Source: Ruminococcus sp. YE71 (GTDB lineage: Bacteria > Bacillota > Clostridia > Oscillospirales > Ruminococcaceae). Taken from it: a stretch of DNA of 64,000 bases. Every line of letters begins with the position of its first letter. Position 1 is the first letter of the stretch. Below, piece by piece: positions 41,681 through 50,802 of this stretch. The notes beneath the pieces were generated by a model. That model did no database searches, was not told where the DNA came from, and saw only the letters and a list, made by a program, of their open reading frames with translations. A program made the position numbers and the translations under genes. Location: contig NZ_FPIR01000011.1 in NCBI RefSeq assembly GCF_900119155.1, positions 1 to 64,000 of the forward strand. Reading direction: 5' to 3'.

Positions 41681-44600
41681 ATGACTGTACTATTAGCTGT
41701 TGCATGGGTCATTTCGCCCCTGATACTTATACCTCTTCTGATAAGCCGCTCGGCTAAGCTGAAAAAATACAAGCTGTTCGTTGACCAGCTTTTCGCTCAG
41801 GGAAGGATAGACCGCTACGAGCTGATGACGCTTGTCGCGGCGATGCGCGGCGAACCCGTTCAGCCGAACAGGCAGATGCAGGGCGCCGAAGGCTACCGCC
41901 CAGAACAGGGCAGACGTTCGGTGCTGATAGGACCGCCTGTCGCTCCGAAGCCTTCCGACCTTTACGGTCCGCCCGTTCCCGACAGGCTGAGAAACGACGG
42001 CGTTCAGAGGGTAGCCGCTCAGAGAGCAGTGCCGCCTGCACCTCAGACCGCACCGCAGTCCGCACCCGTTCCGCCGTTCCCTCAGAGACCGCAGAACGCC
42101 CCCGTTCAGAACGTTCCTCCGCAGGCGTATCAGCCTGCCGCTGCTCAGACGGCAGGAGCCGCTCAGCAGCCCGCATATGTTCCTGTACGTCCCGTACAGT
42201 CTGTTCAGCCCCCGAAGCCGAAAAAGGAACGCAACCCTGCGTCTGTGCTTCTCGGCATAGGCGCTGCCCTTGTCATCCTCGCGGGAATGGTATTCTCGAA
42301 GGCGGCATGGCTCGATATGAACAACTGGGGCAGAGTCGGAGTGATAGCGCTCATGAGTCTGTTCTTCTTCGGCTGCTGTGCCTTCGCACACAAGAAACTT
42401 AAACTCAGGAACACCTCGATGGCTTTCTACCTGCTGGGTTCGGTATTCGTCGGCGTTACTTTCGTGACGATGGGATACTTCGGGCTCGTGGGCGAATGGC
42501 TGTCGGTCAGCGGTGACGGCTTCTGGCTGCTGTACAGCCTTGCCACCCTGCTGATAACGCTGTTCCTCGCACACGCCGCGAAGCTGTATAAGATGGGCGG
42601 CTTCGTACACGCGGCTCTTTACAGCGGACTTGTCTCGTTCACCCTCATGAGCGTTCAGGTCATCGAGGACAGGCGCTGGTGGGCGTTCGCGCTCAACGTT
42701 ATCGCGGCAGTCCCGATATACCTGCTCTACAGCGAGAACACGAAGTTCGCCAAGGAAAAAGGCGACCCGTTGAGGATATTCACCGTCGTGACTGCAAGCG
42801 TCTACGCTATGACGGCTCTGCCTTTCATGATGGTCGATCTGGCAGGCAGATGGGAACTCCCCGAACTGCTGACCGCACTGGTGTGGTTCGCACAGGCGAT
42901 GTACTACGGCAGTGTGCTCGACAATATCTACCTCAAGGCTGCACACGCAGTCGGACGAATCATCATCATCGCAGAGATGACCTGCATGATAGTTGACACA
43001 GGCGCAAACGACCGCACGATGATGTTCGCATTTATCATGTTCGTGATGGCGCTTGTTTGGCGGTACATCCCCGTCATCCGTTCGGGCTTCTCCGACTGGG
43101 GCGATATTCTCGCGCTGTTTACGGCGCTTATCGTATACCGTACCAACGACAAGTTCACGAGCTTCCTGTGCGATATGGCTATCGCGCTGATGCTCACCGC
43201 ACTTTTCACGGTACACACCTTCGGGCGCAAGGAGAGCGCGGCCTCGAAGATCGCAAAGCACCTGCTCCCGCTGAGTGCCCTCCTCTCGGCATGGACTGTT
43301 TCGGCAGCCATCGTGAAGTCGCTCGATTATCCCGACACACAGAGCAGAGTGCTCGGGGCACTGCTCCCGATGATGCTCATAAGCTTCGCTATGTCCTTCG
43401 CCTTTGCGAATGTCGGCAGACTGCGCACGGCGGTTTCCGACGCCGTGTTCCCCGTAAGCCTTTTCTCCTGCGGTCTTGCCGCACTCATGGCAGGCGGTAC
43501 GAAGGGCTATATCATCTCCGCCTGTGCGTTCCTTCTCACGGCGGTGCTTATGCTGATGCTCTCGCAGAACGGGAACACTATGGCTAAGGTCATGAAACAC
43601 CTGCTTATAGTGCCTTTCACGGCTTTTGCGCTGAGTATGAGCGCAGTCCCCGATCTGTCGGCGGTATCCGAAATTAGCAGAGAGCTTTCCATGCTCATTT
43701 TCGCGGGTATCATCTTCGTGATGGCACTCGGCTTCAGATTCGCGGGTCTGCTGGGTGCAGACATCCGCACGGTGGTATCCGACTTCGGATTCACCATCCT
43801 GATATTCCTGACAGGCTTGGGACTCATCGACAGCGAATGCATGGCGGCGGCTCCGTTCCTCATGTCGGGTATCGCGGCGCTGACATTCATCTTTGAATAC
43901 AAGCCGAAGCGCAGACGTCAGATACTGCTGATGCGCCTGTTCTTCCCCGTGACGATATGCTTCGCGGCAGGTTCGCTGTTCGGGAACCTCGACCTTGCTA
44001 TCGGCTCGGCGATCGGACAGATACTCTACATCACCTTCGCGCTGGCAGTCATCCTTATCGGCTTCGACCGCGTACACAGACTGCGCACCCGATTCTCCGA
44101 CTTTCTGCTGCCGATCATGGCCTTCGGTTCCGTGATGTACAGATGTGCGCTTTTGGAATCCGAAAGCTACAGCGAGCTTTTCACCGCACTTCTCGCAACG
44201 CTGCTGCTGACGGCTATGCTGGTATGGCAGGGCTGTCAGAAGAACGAGGGCAGACACCTTATCGTACACAGGATCGCGGCGCCTTTCACGCTGCTTATGT
44301 CTGTCAGCTTCCTCGATGATATTTTCCGCATCACCCACAGCTACAGCGAATCCATGTCCCTCTCGATGCTGACCGCTTCGGTAGTCGTGCTTATCGCGGC
44401 GGCGGCATTCACCTGCCTCGCAAAGCACTCCGAGGACTTTAAGGGTTACGCTCATTCCCAGTACGCCTGGAGTCTGGCGGCGGGACTGTTCATGCAGTGG
44501 TCGCTTACCGACAAGTACAGCTCCGCAGCGCTTCTCGCGGCTGTATGCGTGATGGCTATGGCGGTCGGGCTGTACATCCTCTGCCAGAACCAGAACAACG

Positions 44601-45469
44601 TGCTCATTTCCATATTCCCGATAGCGGCGTTCCTGCGTTCGGGCGTGTCGCTGGGCAGCTATATCTCCGCCGACACGGGCGCAAATTACGACCTGGTTAT
44701 CCTGATAATCACCTGCTGCATGGCGGCTGTGCTCGCCTGCGGACGTCTGCTCTACCGTGAGCAGCTCTATCCGAGCGGCGAAAAGGGCAGACTCAGGCTC
44801 GACACGGCTTCCCTCGGCATTATGATAACTCCGTTCATGGCGCTTTCCTGCGCATCGGGCGTGAACGAACGCGCAGTTTACAGCATCTCGCTGATGCTTG
44901 CGGCGGCGTTCTTTGGGAACTTCATCCGTTCGGGTCACACCGACAAGACTAACCGCGTTATGATGACGATAGCTTCGGGATTGCTCTGCTGTCTCGTCTA
45001 CACAAGACCTTTCCTCATCTCCGACGAAGCGGCGGTCAACGCGAAGATAAACCTCCTTCCGATGCTTGCATTCGGCGTCATCGTCCGCTTCATCTGGCGC
45101 GAGAACGAGAGCTTCGCATCCAGGCTGACCTTTGCGGCGCACGTTTCGGCGTTCGGCTTCCTGCTGCTCGACGCGCTGATGAATCAGAGCCTTGCGAACA
45201 CCCTGTTCGTGCTGATAACCACTCTCATCATCCTGCTTGTCTCCTTCGCAAAGAAGAACGGCAAGTGGTTCGCGGTATCGGGTTCGGCATTCCTCGGGCT
45301 CACGCTCTACATCACCCAGTCGTTCTTCGGCAGGGCTGAATGGTGGGTATATCTGCTCGTGGCAGGTATCATCCTCATCGTGGTGGCGGCTGTCAACGAG
45401 TACCTCAAGAGCAACGGCACCTCCATCAAGAACGAAGCGGAGCGCTTCAAGAACCGTTGGGAGAAGTGA
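41681..45469 (+). CDS. Very large polytopic membrane protein of unknown function
   Basis: A 1262-residue protein. One N-terminal helix (about 3-22) is followed by a Pro/Gln/Ala-rich soluble stretch (about 60-190) and then about 30 hydrophobic segments to near the C-terminus, mostly in pairs separated by short charged loops. The layout resembles DUF2157/DUF2339- or SCO7613-type membrane proteins of unknown role; I do not recognise a catalytic motif. It starts at an ATG with GGAG upstream and is followed within 20 bases by a small membrane protein gene. Confidence 0.75.
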   Translation: MTVLLAVAWVISPLILIPLLISRSAKLKKYKLFVDQLFAQGRIDRYELMTLVAAMRGEPVQPNRQMQGAEGYRPEQGRRSVLIGPPVAPKPSDLYGPPVPDRLRNDGVQRVAAQRAVPPAPQTAPQSAPVPPFPQRPQNAPVQNVPPQAYQPAAAQTAGAAQQPAYVPVRPVQSVQPPKPKKERNPASVLLGIGAALVILAGMVFSKAAWLDMNNWGRVGVIALMSLFFFGCCAFAHKKLKLRNTSMAFYLLGSVFVGVTFVTMGYFGLVGEWLSVSGDGFWLLYSLATLLITLFLAHAAKLYKMGGFVHAALYSGLVSFTLMSVQVIEDRRWWAFALNVIAAVPIYLLYSENTKFAKEKGDPLRIFTVVTASVYAMTALPFMMVDLAGRWELPELLTALVWFAQAMYYGSVLDNIYLKAAHAVGRIIIIAEMTCMIVDTGANDRTMMFAFIMFVMALVWRYIPVIRSGFSDWGDILALFTALIVYRTNDKFTSFLCDMAIALMLTALFTVHTFGRKESAASKIAKHLLPLSALLSAWTVSAAIVKSLDYPDTQSRVLGALLPMMLISFAMSFAFANVGRLRTAVSDAVFPVSLFSCGLAALMAGGTKGYIISACAFLLTAVLMLMLSQNGNTMAKVMKHLLIVPFTAFALSMSAVPDLSAVSEISRELSMLIFAGIIFVMALGFRFAGLLGADIRTVVSDFGFTILIFLTGLGLIDSECMAAAPFLMSGIAALTFIFEYKPKRRRQILLMRLFFPVTICFAAGSLFGNLDLAIGSAIGQILYITFALAVILIGFDRVHRLRTRFSDFLLPIMAFGSVMYRCALLESESYSELFTALLATLLLTAMLVWQGCQKNEGRHLIVHRIAAPFTLLMSVSFLDDIFRITHSYSESMSLSMLTASVVVLIAAAAFTCLAKHSEDFKGYAHSQYAWSLAAGLFMQWSLTDKYSSAALLAAVCVMAMAVGLYILCQNQNNVLISIFPIAAFLRSGVSLGSYISADTGANYDLVILIITCCMAAVLACGRLLYREQLYPSGEKGRLRLDTASLGIMITPFMALSCASGVNERAVYSISLMLAAAFFGNFIRSGHTDKTNRVMMTIASGLLCCLVYTRPFLISDEAAVNAKINLLPMLAFGVIVRFIWRENESFASRLTFAAHVSAFGFLLLDALMNQSLANTLFVLITTLIILLVSFAKKNGKWFAVSGSAFLGLTLYITQSFFGRAEWWVYLLVAGIILIVVAAVNEYLKSNGTSIKNEAERFKNRWEK

Positions 45470-45489
45470 GAAAGAGAAAGGAGCGCAAT

Positions 45490-45837
45490 ATGAAACAAAA
45501 AAGAGTTATTTTCACGATGGCCGATGTCATCGCCGCGCTGATGCTGCATTACTGGTGTTTCTGGCTGATGTTCTATTACAGCGCGAGCATCGACGGGGCG
45601 ATATATATCAGCAGCAGCTACGCCATCTGGGAGCGGAACTACCTCGTTCCCTTACAGCTGATAGGCATCCCGATAGCCGCGACTCTGGTCTCTGTGACGC
45701 TGTTCCGCAGGCTTCGCCGCCGCGGGCTGATAGGCAAGGGGTACATCGGGCTCGTGCTGTTCAATGTACTGCCGCTGTTTGCGATATGTGTGTGTTTCCT
45801 CACCGACTTTGCGTACTATTTCCACAGGCTGTACTGA
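45490..45837 (+). CDS. Small membrane protein of unknown function
   Basis: A 115-residue protein with three hydrophobic segments (about 8-30, 50-70 and 82-104) and a basic RRLRRRG loop. The ATG at 45490 follows AAAGGAG. It lies 20 bases after the giant membrane protein and is probably co-expressed with it. No family recognised. Confidence 0.7.
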   Translation: MKQKRVIFTMADVIAALMLHYWCFWLMFYYSASIDGAIYISSSYAIWERNYLVPLQLIGIPIAATLVSVTLFRRLRRRGLIGKGYIGLVLFNVLPLFAICVCFLTDFAYYFHRLY

Positions 45838-45867
45838 AACGGGACGGCTGCACTGTTTTGAGCAATT

Positions 45868-45908
45868 AAAAAAGCTGTCGGAGCTTTTCGCTTCGGCAGC
45901 TTTTTTCG
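45868..45908. terminator. Bidirectional terminator
   Basis: A stem of about 17 bp with two mismatches or wobbles (45868-45884 with 45890-45906), A-run on the left and T-run on the right, between convergent genes. Confidence 0.85.
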
Positions 45909-45913
45909 GCTTA

Positions 45914-46165
45914 TTACTTTGTACCGCGCTTAGCGATGATGGATGCCATCTCGCCAACGTTTTTCATGCCCGATACCTCGCCCATCTTGAAGCGGAGCCC
46001 GAACTCGTTCTCCACCGCGCCGATGAGATTGATGTGCTCCATCGAATCCCAGTCCTCGATGTCGTCGGCGGTCGTGTCGGGAGTCACACGGATGCTGTCG
46101 TCATCGAAAACGTCCTGAAAAACCTCGTTCAGTCTCTTGTAAATGTCCTTTGTGTTCAGTGCCAT
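45914..46165 (-). CDS. Acyl carrier protein of the MBOAT/FkbH operon
   Basis: An 83-residue acidic helical protein. S41 in the WDSMEHINL stretch is the expected 4'-phosphopantetheine site. It is encoded 3 bases after the FkbH-like gene, as is typical of glyceryl-ACP systems, and is not near fatty-acid genes, so it is probably dedicated to this operon. Confidence 0.9.
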   Translation of the reverse strand: MALNTKDIYKRLNEVFQDVFDDDSIRVTPDTTADDIEDWDSMEHINLIGAVENEFGLRFKMGEVSGMKNVGEMASIIAKRGTK

Positions 46166-46168
46166 TGT

Positions 46169-47938
46169 TCAGTCCTCCGTTATGTCAATGTATTTGGTTT
46201 TATATTCGTAGCCCTCGGTGAGGAGCTCGTACCTGCCCTCGCCCAGCTCGCTGAACCCGAACACGTCGGGGTAGAGCCGCTCGACCATCTTGTTCTTCGC
46301 GGTCGGCAGGTACACGCCCACGATGCGCTTTACGCCCTTTTCCTTGGCGCGGCGCACCAGCACGTCGAGCATCGCAAGCTCCATCTCGCGCTTCAGCACG
46401 CGGCAGCTCATAAGCCACAGGGTTATCTCCATCGTGTCGCCCTCGATCTCGCCCACGACCACCGAGACCACGCCGTTGTCGCCGCAGTTGTCGGTCAGCT
46501 TGCCGTAGAGGGTGATGTGGCTGTCGGACGCGGCGAAGCCTTCGAGCTGTTCGGCTGTGAAGCGGCGGGTGGTCAGGTTGAACTGATTCGACTTGTTGGT
46601 CAGCTGTGCGATGCGTTTGAGGTACAGGTCTTTGAACGCGCATATCTCCGCCTTCATCTCAAGGCTTGCGAGGTATTCGCCGTAGTCGCCTGCGTTTGCG
46701 GCGAGTGCGGCGCGTTTGGCGTTGCGCTTGTACATCTCGTTGCGGGCAAGGTCGTCGGCGCTGATGGCGGTGGGCTCGAAGTGACCGCCTGCGCTGATGG
46801 TCTGGATGTAGCTCTCGGGTCGGTCGCCGTCAAGTTCGGGAACAGCCGCTTCGGGGATGGTGCGGCGGACTATCGCACGCTCGGCAGGGTTGTCGTCCGC
46901 GAAAACTATCGCCGAGGGCAGCAGGTCGAGCTGCTGAACGGTCTCCAGCAGGTTGCGGTCTTTCGGCTCCCAGTTCGCCTTGATGAGCGCGAAATCCGCA
47001 GGTGTCACGGCGCCCTCGGGGTGGCTCAGACCCGCGATGGCGTTCTCCTCCTCGTTCTTCGAGCAGACGGTCAGCACCGCTCCCAGCTTCGCGAGGTCCT
47101 TGACGTACTGCTGGAACTCGTAGTAGCTCTGTGCCGTGCCCGTTTCCTGACCTATCTCCAGTCCGTCCACGCCGTCGTCGCCGACGATGCCGCCCCACAT
47201 GGTGTTGTCGAGGTCGAGCGCCATCAGCTTGCGGTTCTTGCCGAAGATGGATTTGATGATGAGCGCCAGCTTGTAGGCGATGTTCGGCATGGCGTCGCGT
47301 GCGCACATATATTTGAACATATAGTAGCTGCTCCTGTCGTACCAGCGGTCGAGACCGTACTCGGCGGCGGTGCGGTTCAGGTCGAGCAGCAGGATGTCGC
47401 CGTTCTGAGCGGCTTCCGCGAAGCCCATGTTGAGGGCGTTGACGGCGTAGCCTGCGCCGCGGACATCCCAGCTGTCCATGCTGCCCATCAGCGCGTAGAA
47501 CGGCGCGTCGAAATTGTTCTGGATTATCGGGCAGCCGAAGCGTTTCAGCTTGTCCCACAGCAGTCTGTAGCGGTCAAGCTCGGCTGCGATGCGGCTCTTG
47601 GCCTCGTCTGCGGAAAGGGAAGGGTCGGAGCGGAGTTTGAGGTTCACCGAGGAAGTGCAGACCCACACGATGTCGGGCTTGAACTCGTCAAGTTCGGGGT
47701 TGCCGAACACGCCGTCCTCGTAGTATTTGTTGTACTCGCTCACCCAGAATTCGGTCTCGATGCCGTAGTTCAGCAGGAAAAGCTCTGCCGCCGACACGAT
47801 GTCGTCAGCCGTCGAGCCGCCAAGCACCGCGATGCGCTTTTTGATGCGCTCGCTGCCGTCCGCAAGAAGCTCACGCTTCAGGCTGCGGCGTTTTTTCAGT
47901 ATAAACTGCGCGTCAAAGGGGTATTCAAGCTCTTTCAT
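46169..47938 (-). CDS. FkbH-like HAD-IIIC protein (likely glyceryl-ACP synthase)
   Basis: A 589-residue protein in three parts: an N-terminal SGNH-like region (about 30-200, with VLGGSTADDIVS), a HAD domain (LALDLDNTMWGG near residue 235 and FADDNPAER), and a C-terminal GNAT-like domain (about 430-575, with LSCRVLKREMELAML). FkbH proteins take the glyceryl unit from 1,3-bisphosphoglycerate, dephosphorylate it and load it on an acyl carrier protein, which is encoded next. The DxDxT active site is intact. Placed between a DHHW protein and an ACP, it likely supplies the acyl group for the MBOAT protein. Confidence 0.82.
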   Translation of the reverse strand: MKELEYPFDAQFILKKRRSLKRELLADGSERIKKRIAVLGGSTADDIVSAAELFLLNYGIETEFWVSEYNKYYEDGVFGNPELDEFKPDIVWVCTSSVNLKLRSDPSLSADEAKSRIAAELDRYRLLWDKLKRFGCPIIQNNFDAPFYALMGSMDSWDVRGAGYAVNALNMGFAEAAQNGDILLLDLNRTAAEYGLDRWYDRSSYYMFKYMCARDAMPNIAYKLALIIKSIFGKNRKLMALDLDNTMWGGIVGDDGVDGLEIGQETGTAQSYYEFQQYVKDLAKLGAVLTVCSKNEEENAIAGLSHPEGAVTPADFALIKANWEPKDRNLLETVQQLDLLPSAIVFADDNPAERAIVRRTIPEAAVPELDGDRPESYIQTISAGGHFEPTAISADDLARNEMYKRNAKRAALAANAGDYGEYLASLEMKAEICAFKDLYLKRIAQLTNKSNQFNLTTRRFTAEQLEGFAASDSHITLYGKLTDNCGDNGVVSVVVGEIEGDTMEITLWLMSCRVLKREMELAMLDVLVRRAKEKGVKRIVGVYLPTAKNKMVERLYPDVFGFSELGEGRYELLTEGYEYKTKYIDITED

Positions 47939-48027
47939 TCGTTTCTCTCCTTATGGGAAAATATCGCCTTTTCAGCAAGCATAGCCTATCCGCAAAAGAA
48001 CTTCACGGATAGGCTAAAAATGTCATT

Positions 48028-50790
48028 TTACCAGGTGTTGTAGTCGTTGTATCCGCCGTCATCGTAGCCGTAGCCGCCGTCGTAATTTTCGGAGGTCTCT
48101 TCGGGCTGCTGTTCGGTCTCTGCGGCCGTTGTGGTGGTGGTCGGGTCGCCCTGATCGGGAACGATCACCTCGGGTTCGCCCTGTGAGGATGTGGTATCGG
48201 CAGGGTCGGAATAATTCTGGATGCGGATGTTTCCGATCATGTTGATGTGGCTCTCGGTGTGAGCCGCGCCGATGGATACCGCGAACAGCAGGTCGGTGCA
48301 GTCAACGTCCTCGATGAAGTTGATGGCGTTGAGCTGGAAGTAGCGGAAGTCGATAACGTAGATCTTCTCGAAGCCGTGTGTCAGGTACGGTACGAGCGCG
48401 TTTCCGAAGCTGTCCTTGATGATGACAAGGTTTCTGCCGTTGTGGATGTTGGTGTCGATCTCGACGATAACGTCATCCGAGCCGAGTATGCAGGAGTAGC
48501 AGTTCACGCCCGAAGCATACTCGTGGAACATCATGCCGCCCACCTTGCTGCCGAACCACTCGTCGTAGTTGTAGATGTCCAGCGAGCCGAGGTTGTTGGG
48601 CTTGTGGTAGATGAAGGTATCGGGATTCTGGTTCAGTTCCTCGTCGTAGTCGCTGTAGGCGTACATGGTGCCGACGAAGTTCTCTATCCTGCACTCCTCG
48701 TAGGAGGTTATCTCGGGGAAGTCGAACTTCGCCTTCTCAGCGAACACCTGTGCCGCGTAGTAAGCGCCAAGTGGCTGCCAGTGGTGGTCGGTGCGCGAGT
48801 AGATATACTCCTTCGAGTGTTTTTCCAGCGCGTCGTAGACGTCAACGTTCACGATGCCGTTCAGGTTGTTGCCGATGTTGGTGATGCAGTCGTGCTGCGA
48901 GGTGAACTGGTCGGCAAGGTTCTTCGGCATATAGTAGGCGCCTGCGGAGGGCATATTCATGGTGTAGACGTTGACCGAATTGCCGAGCTGCGCCTTGTAC
49001 TTGTTGATGGTCTGCGCGTAGAACTCGCCCGAGCTGAACATTCCGTTGAATGCGCTCATGGCTCTTACGTCCTTGCCCTTGCCCGTTACGACAACGCTGC
49101 CTATCCACTCGCCGTCGTCAAGGTTCTCGGGAACTTCCGCGAGCTTTTCGGTGGTGGTCTTCTTGTCCTTTTTCTTTGTGGTGGTGGTCTTGTCCTTCTT
49201 GTTGGAGAAGTCGGTATTAATCGTGACTTCGGTGGTGGTGACCGCCTTTTCGGGGTCAAGTGTCTCCTTCTTGGTGGGAGCAAGACCGCCGTTTGAGATC
49301 TTTACGTCGCCCAGATGGATGCCGAACAGGTTGGTGAATTTCGACGATACGGGCTTTAAGTCCTCACGTCCGGGGATGGTGTCGGTGTACCATTTGGTGA
49401 TGTCGGTGAAGTAGCTGCCGTCGAGCACCGACTCAAGTGTGAGCTTCGGCTTTTCGGCGAGGTTGCGGTTTTCCGAGCTGATGAATCCCGACTCTCTGTT
49501 GCAGAAGAGCAGGAATATCCCGAGCCCGAAGAATATAGTGCAGCACACGATAACATTCACTATCGAGAGCTGTTTGCGTCTGATCTCATCTGAGGAGAGT
49601 GCCGCTTCGGAAGCCTTTGGCTGTTCTGCCTGAACGGGCTTTTCGGGCTGTCTGCGAGCGGGCTGTGAAGGCTTGCGGGTGCTGTTCGGTCTTGCCGCAG
49701 CCTGACCGATGACAGCTGCCGAAGCAGGTACTGCCGCACGTTTTGCCGCTGATGCGGTTTTTTCCGCCGCCGCTGCCGTTCCTGCTGCTGCCGCAGTTCC
49801 TGCCGCCGCGCCTATCGCAGCCCATGACGCTGCCCCGTCGGGAGCGTTCGGCCTTACGGGAGGACGTTTGCCGCCCTGAGGAGCGTTCTGTGCAGGTCTT
49901 TTCGGCGGTCTGTTCTGCGGAGCGGGAGCAGATGCGTTTTTGGGCGCAGCAGGTCTGCCCCCCGAACGGGCAGCCATCTGGACTTCCGTTCTTTGCTGGG
50001 GGGTCAGTTTCGGCATCTCCAGCGTTTTGGGCTCAACGGCAGGAGTTTCATCGGCTGCCTGTCTTTGTACGGCAGTCGCGGCTTCCTTAGTCTTGCCCTG
50101 ATTATACGCTTCGGGAGGAATGGTGATGCGTATCTGCTTGCGTTCTTCTGTCTTGATGTTGAGCTCCATTCTGCCGCCGTCGCTGAGCTGAGGATCTCTC
50201 CACATCTGAGCGATCTTCTCGATCATCTTTGCCTCACGCTCGGCGCGTTCCTTTTCGATAGCCGCCATGCGTCTGCGTTCTTCGGCTTCGGCGCGTTCTT
50301 TCATCTCGCGCTGGAAATTCTTGCGTGAGCGTTCCTCGTCGTTGCGGCGGGGTCTGTGAGCCGCGTGATGTTCCTGCGGCTGTTTCTGCTGAGTTTCTTC
50401 GGGGGGCAGGGGAGTGCCGTTCTCGGAGAGGGCGCTTGTCAGCCCGTCGAAAACGGGTTCATACTCGGTAGTCTGCTCCAGTGGCTTCGGAAATTCCCGA
50501 GCCGTGGTCTCTGCCTCTTCCGAGGTTTTTTCCGAGGTCTCCTGCGCAGTTTCCGCAGTCTCGGCCACGGGCGCCTCTTCGGGAGCAGTCTCGGGCTCCG
50601 TCTCGGGCTCGGCTGCGGTCTCTTCCACAGGTTCAGGCTCGGGACGGGGGCGGGGGATATAGGTCTCGCCGTTGAGTTCGGCAAGCATTCTTTCAAAATC
50701 GTCGTCAGCGCGGTGATCTTTCAGCTCCATTTCGACCTCGGTGACCGAATCGAGCAGCTCATCGGCTGAGATGTTATTCTTTTCGTCCAT
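48028..50790 (-). CDS. DHHW-family (AlgJ/AlgX-like) protein with long disordered N-region
   Basis: A 920-residue protein. Residues 1-405 are cytoplasmic low-complexity sequence: a Glu/Pro/Thr-rich part, a Glu/Arg-rich helix near 150-200, and an Ala/Pro/Lys-rich part. One membrane helix (about 412-433) leads to an extracellular SGNH-like domain with the SRTDHHWQP motif near residue 668, followed by a Thr/Glu/Gly/Tyr-rich tail. AlgJ/AlgX-like proteins transfer acyl groups to polysaccharide outside the cell after an MBOAT moves them across. The gene lies 12 bases after the MBOAT gene. The long N-region is unusual and may bind cytoplasmic partners. Confidence 0.82.
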   Translation of the reverse strand: MDEKNNISADELLDSVTEVEMELKDHRADDDFERMLAELNGETYIPRPRPEPEPVEETAAEPETEPETAPEEAPVAETAETAQETSEKTSEEAETTAREFPKPLEQTTEYEPVFDGLTSALSENGTPLPPEETQQKQPQEHHAAHRPRRNDEERSRKNFQREMKERAEAEERRRMAAIEKERAEREAKMIEKIAQMWRDPQLSDGGRMELNIKTEERKQIRITIPPEAYNQGKTKEAATAVQRQAADETPAVEPKTLEMPKLTPQQRTEVQMAARSGGRPAAPKNASAPAPQNRPPKRPAQNAPQGGKRPPVRPNAPDGAASWAAIGAAAGTAAAAGTAAAAEKTASAAKRAAVPASAAVIGQAAARPNSTRKPSQPARRQPEKPVQAEQPKASEAALSSDEIRRKQLSIVNVIVCCTIFFGLGIFLLFCNRESGFISSENRNLAEKPKLTLESVLDGSYFTDITKWYTDTIPGREDLKPVSSKFTNLFGIHLGDVKISNGGLAPTKKETLDPEKAVTTTEVTINTDFSNKKDKTTTTKKKDKKTTTEKLAEVPENLDDGEWIGSVVVTGKGKDVRAMSAFNGMFSSGEFYAQTINKYKAQLGNSVNVYTMNMPSAGAYYMPKNLADQFTSQHDCITNIGNNLNGIVNVDVYDALEKHSKEYIYSRTDHHWQPLGAYYAAQVFAEKAKFDFPEITSYEECRIENFVGTMYAYSDYDEELNQNPDTFIYHKPNNLGSLDIYNYDEWFGSKVGGMMFHEYASGVNCYSCILGSDDVIVEIDTNIHNGRNLVIIKDSFGNALVPYLTHGFEKIYVIDFRYFQLNAINFIEDVDCTDLLFAVSIGAAHTESHINMIGNIRIQNYSDPADTTSSQGEPEVIVPDQGDPTTTTTAAETEQQPEETSENYDGGYGYDDGGYNDYNTW

Positions 50791-50802
50791 AAAGTCACCT
50801 CG

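Noticed and set aside
41693-45142. 1149-codon minus-strand frame opposite the giant membrane protein
   Set aside because: The Arg/His/Glu-rich sequence is the expected antisense of codons for hydrophobic residues; no start signal or family is seen.
45764-48043. 759-codon plus-strand frame over the ACP and FkbH genes
   Set aside because: It is antisense to two well-supported genes and has no motif or start signal.
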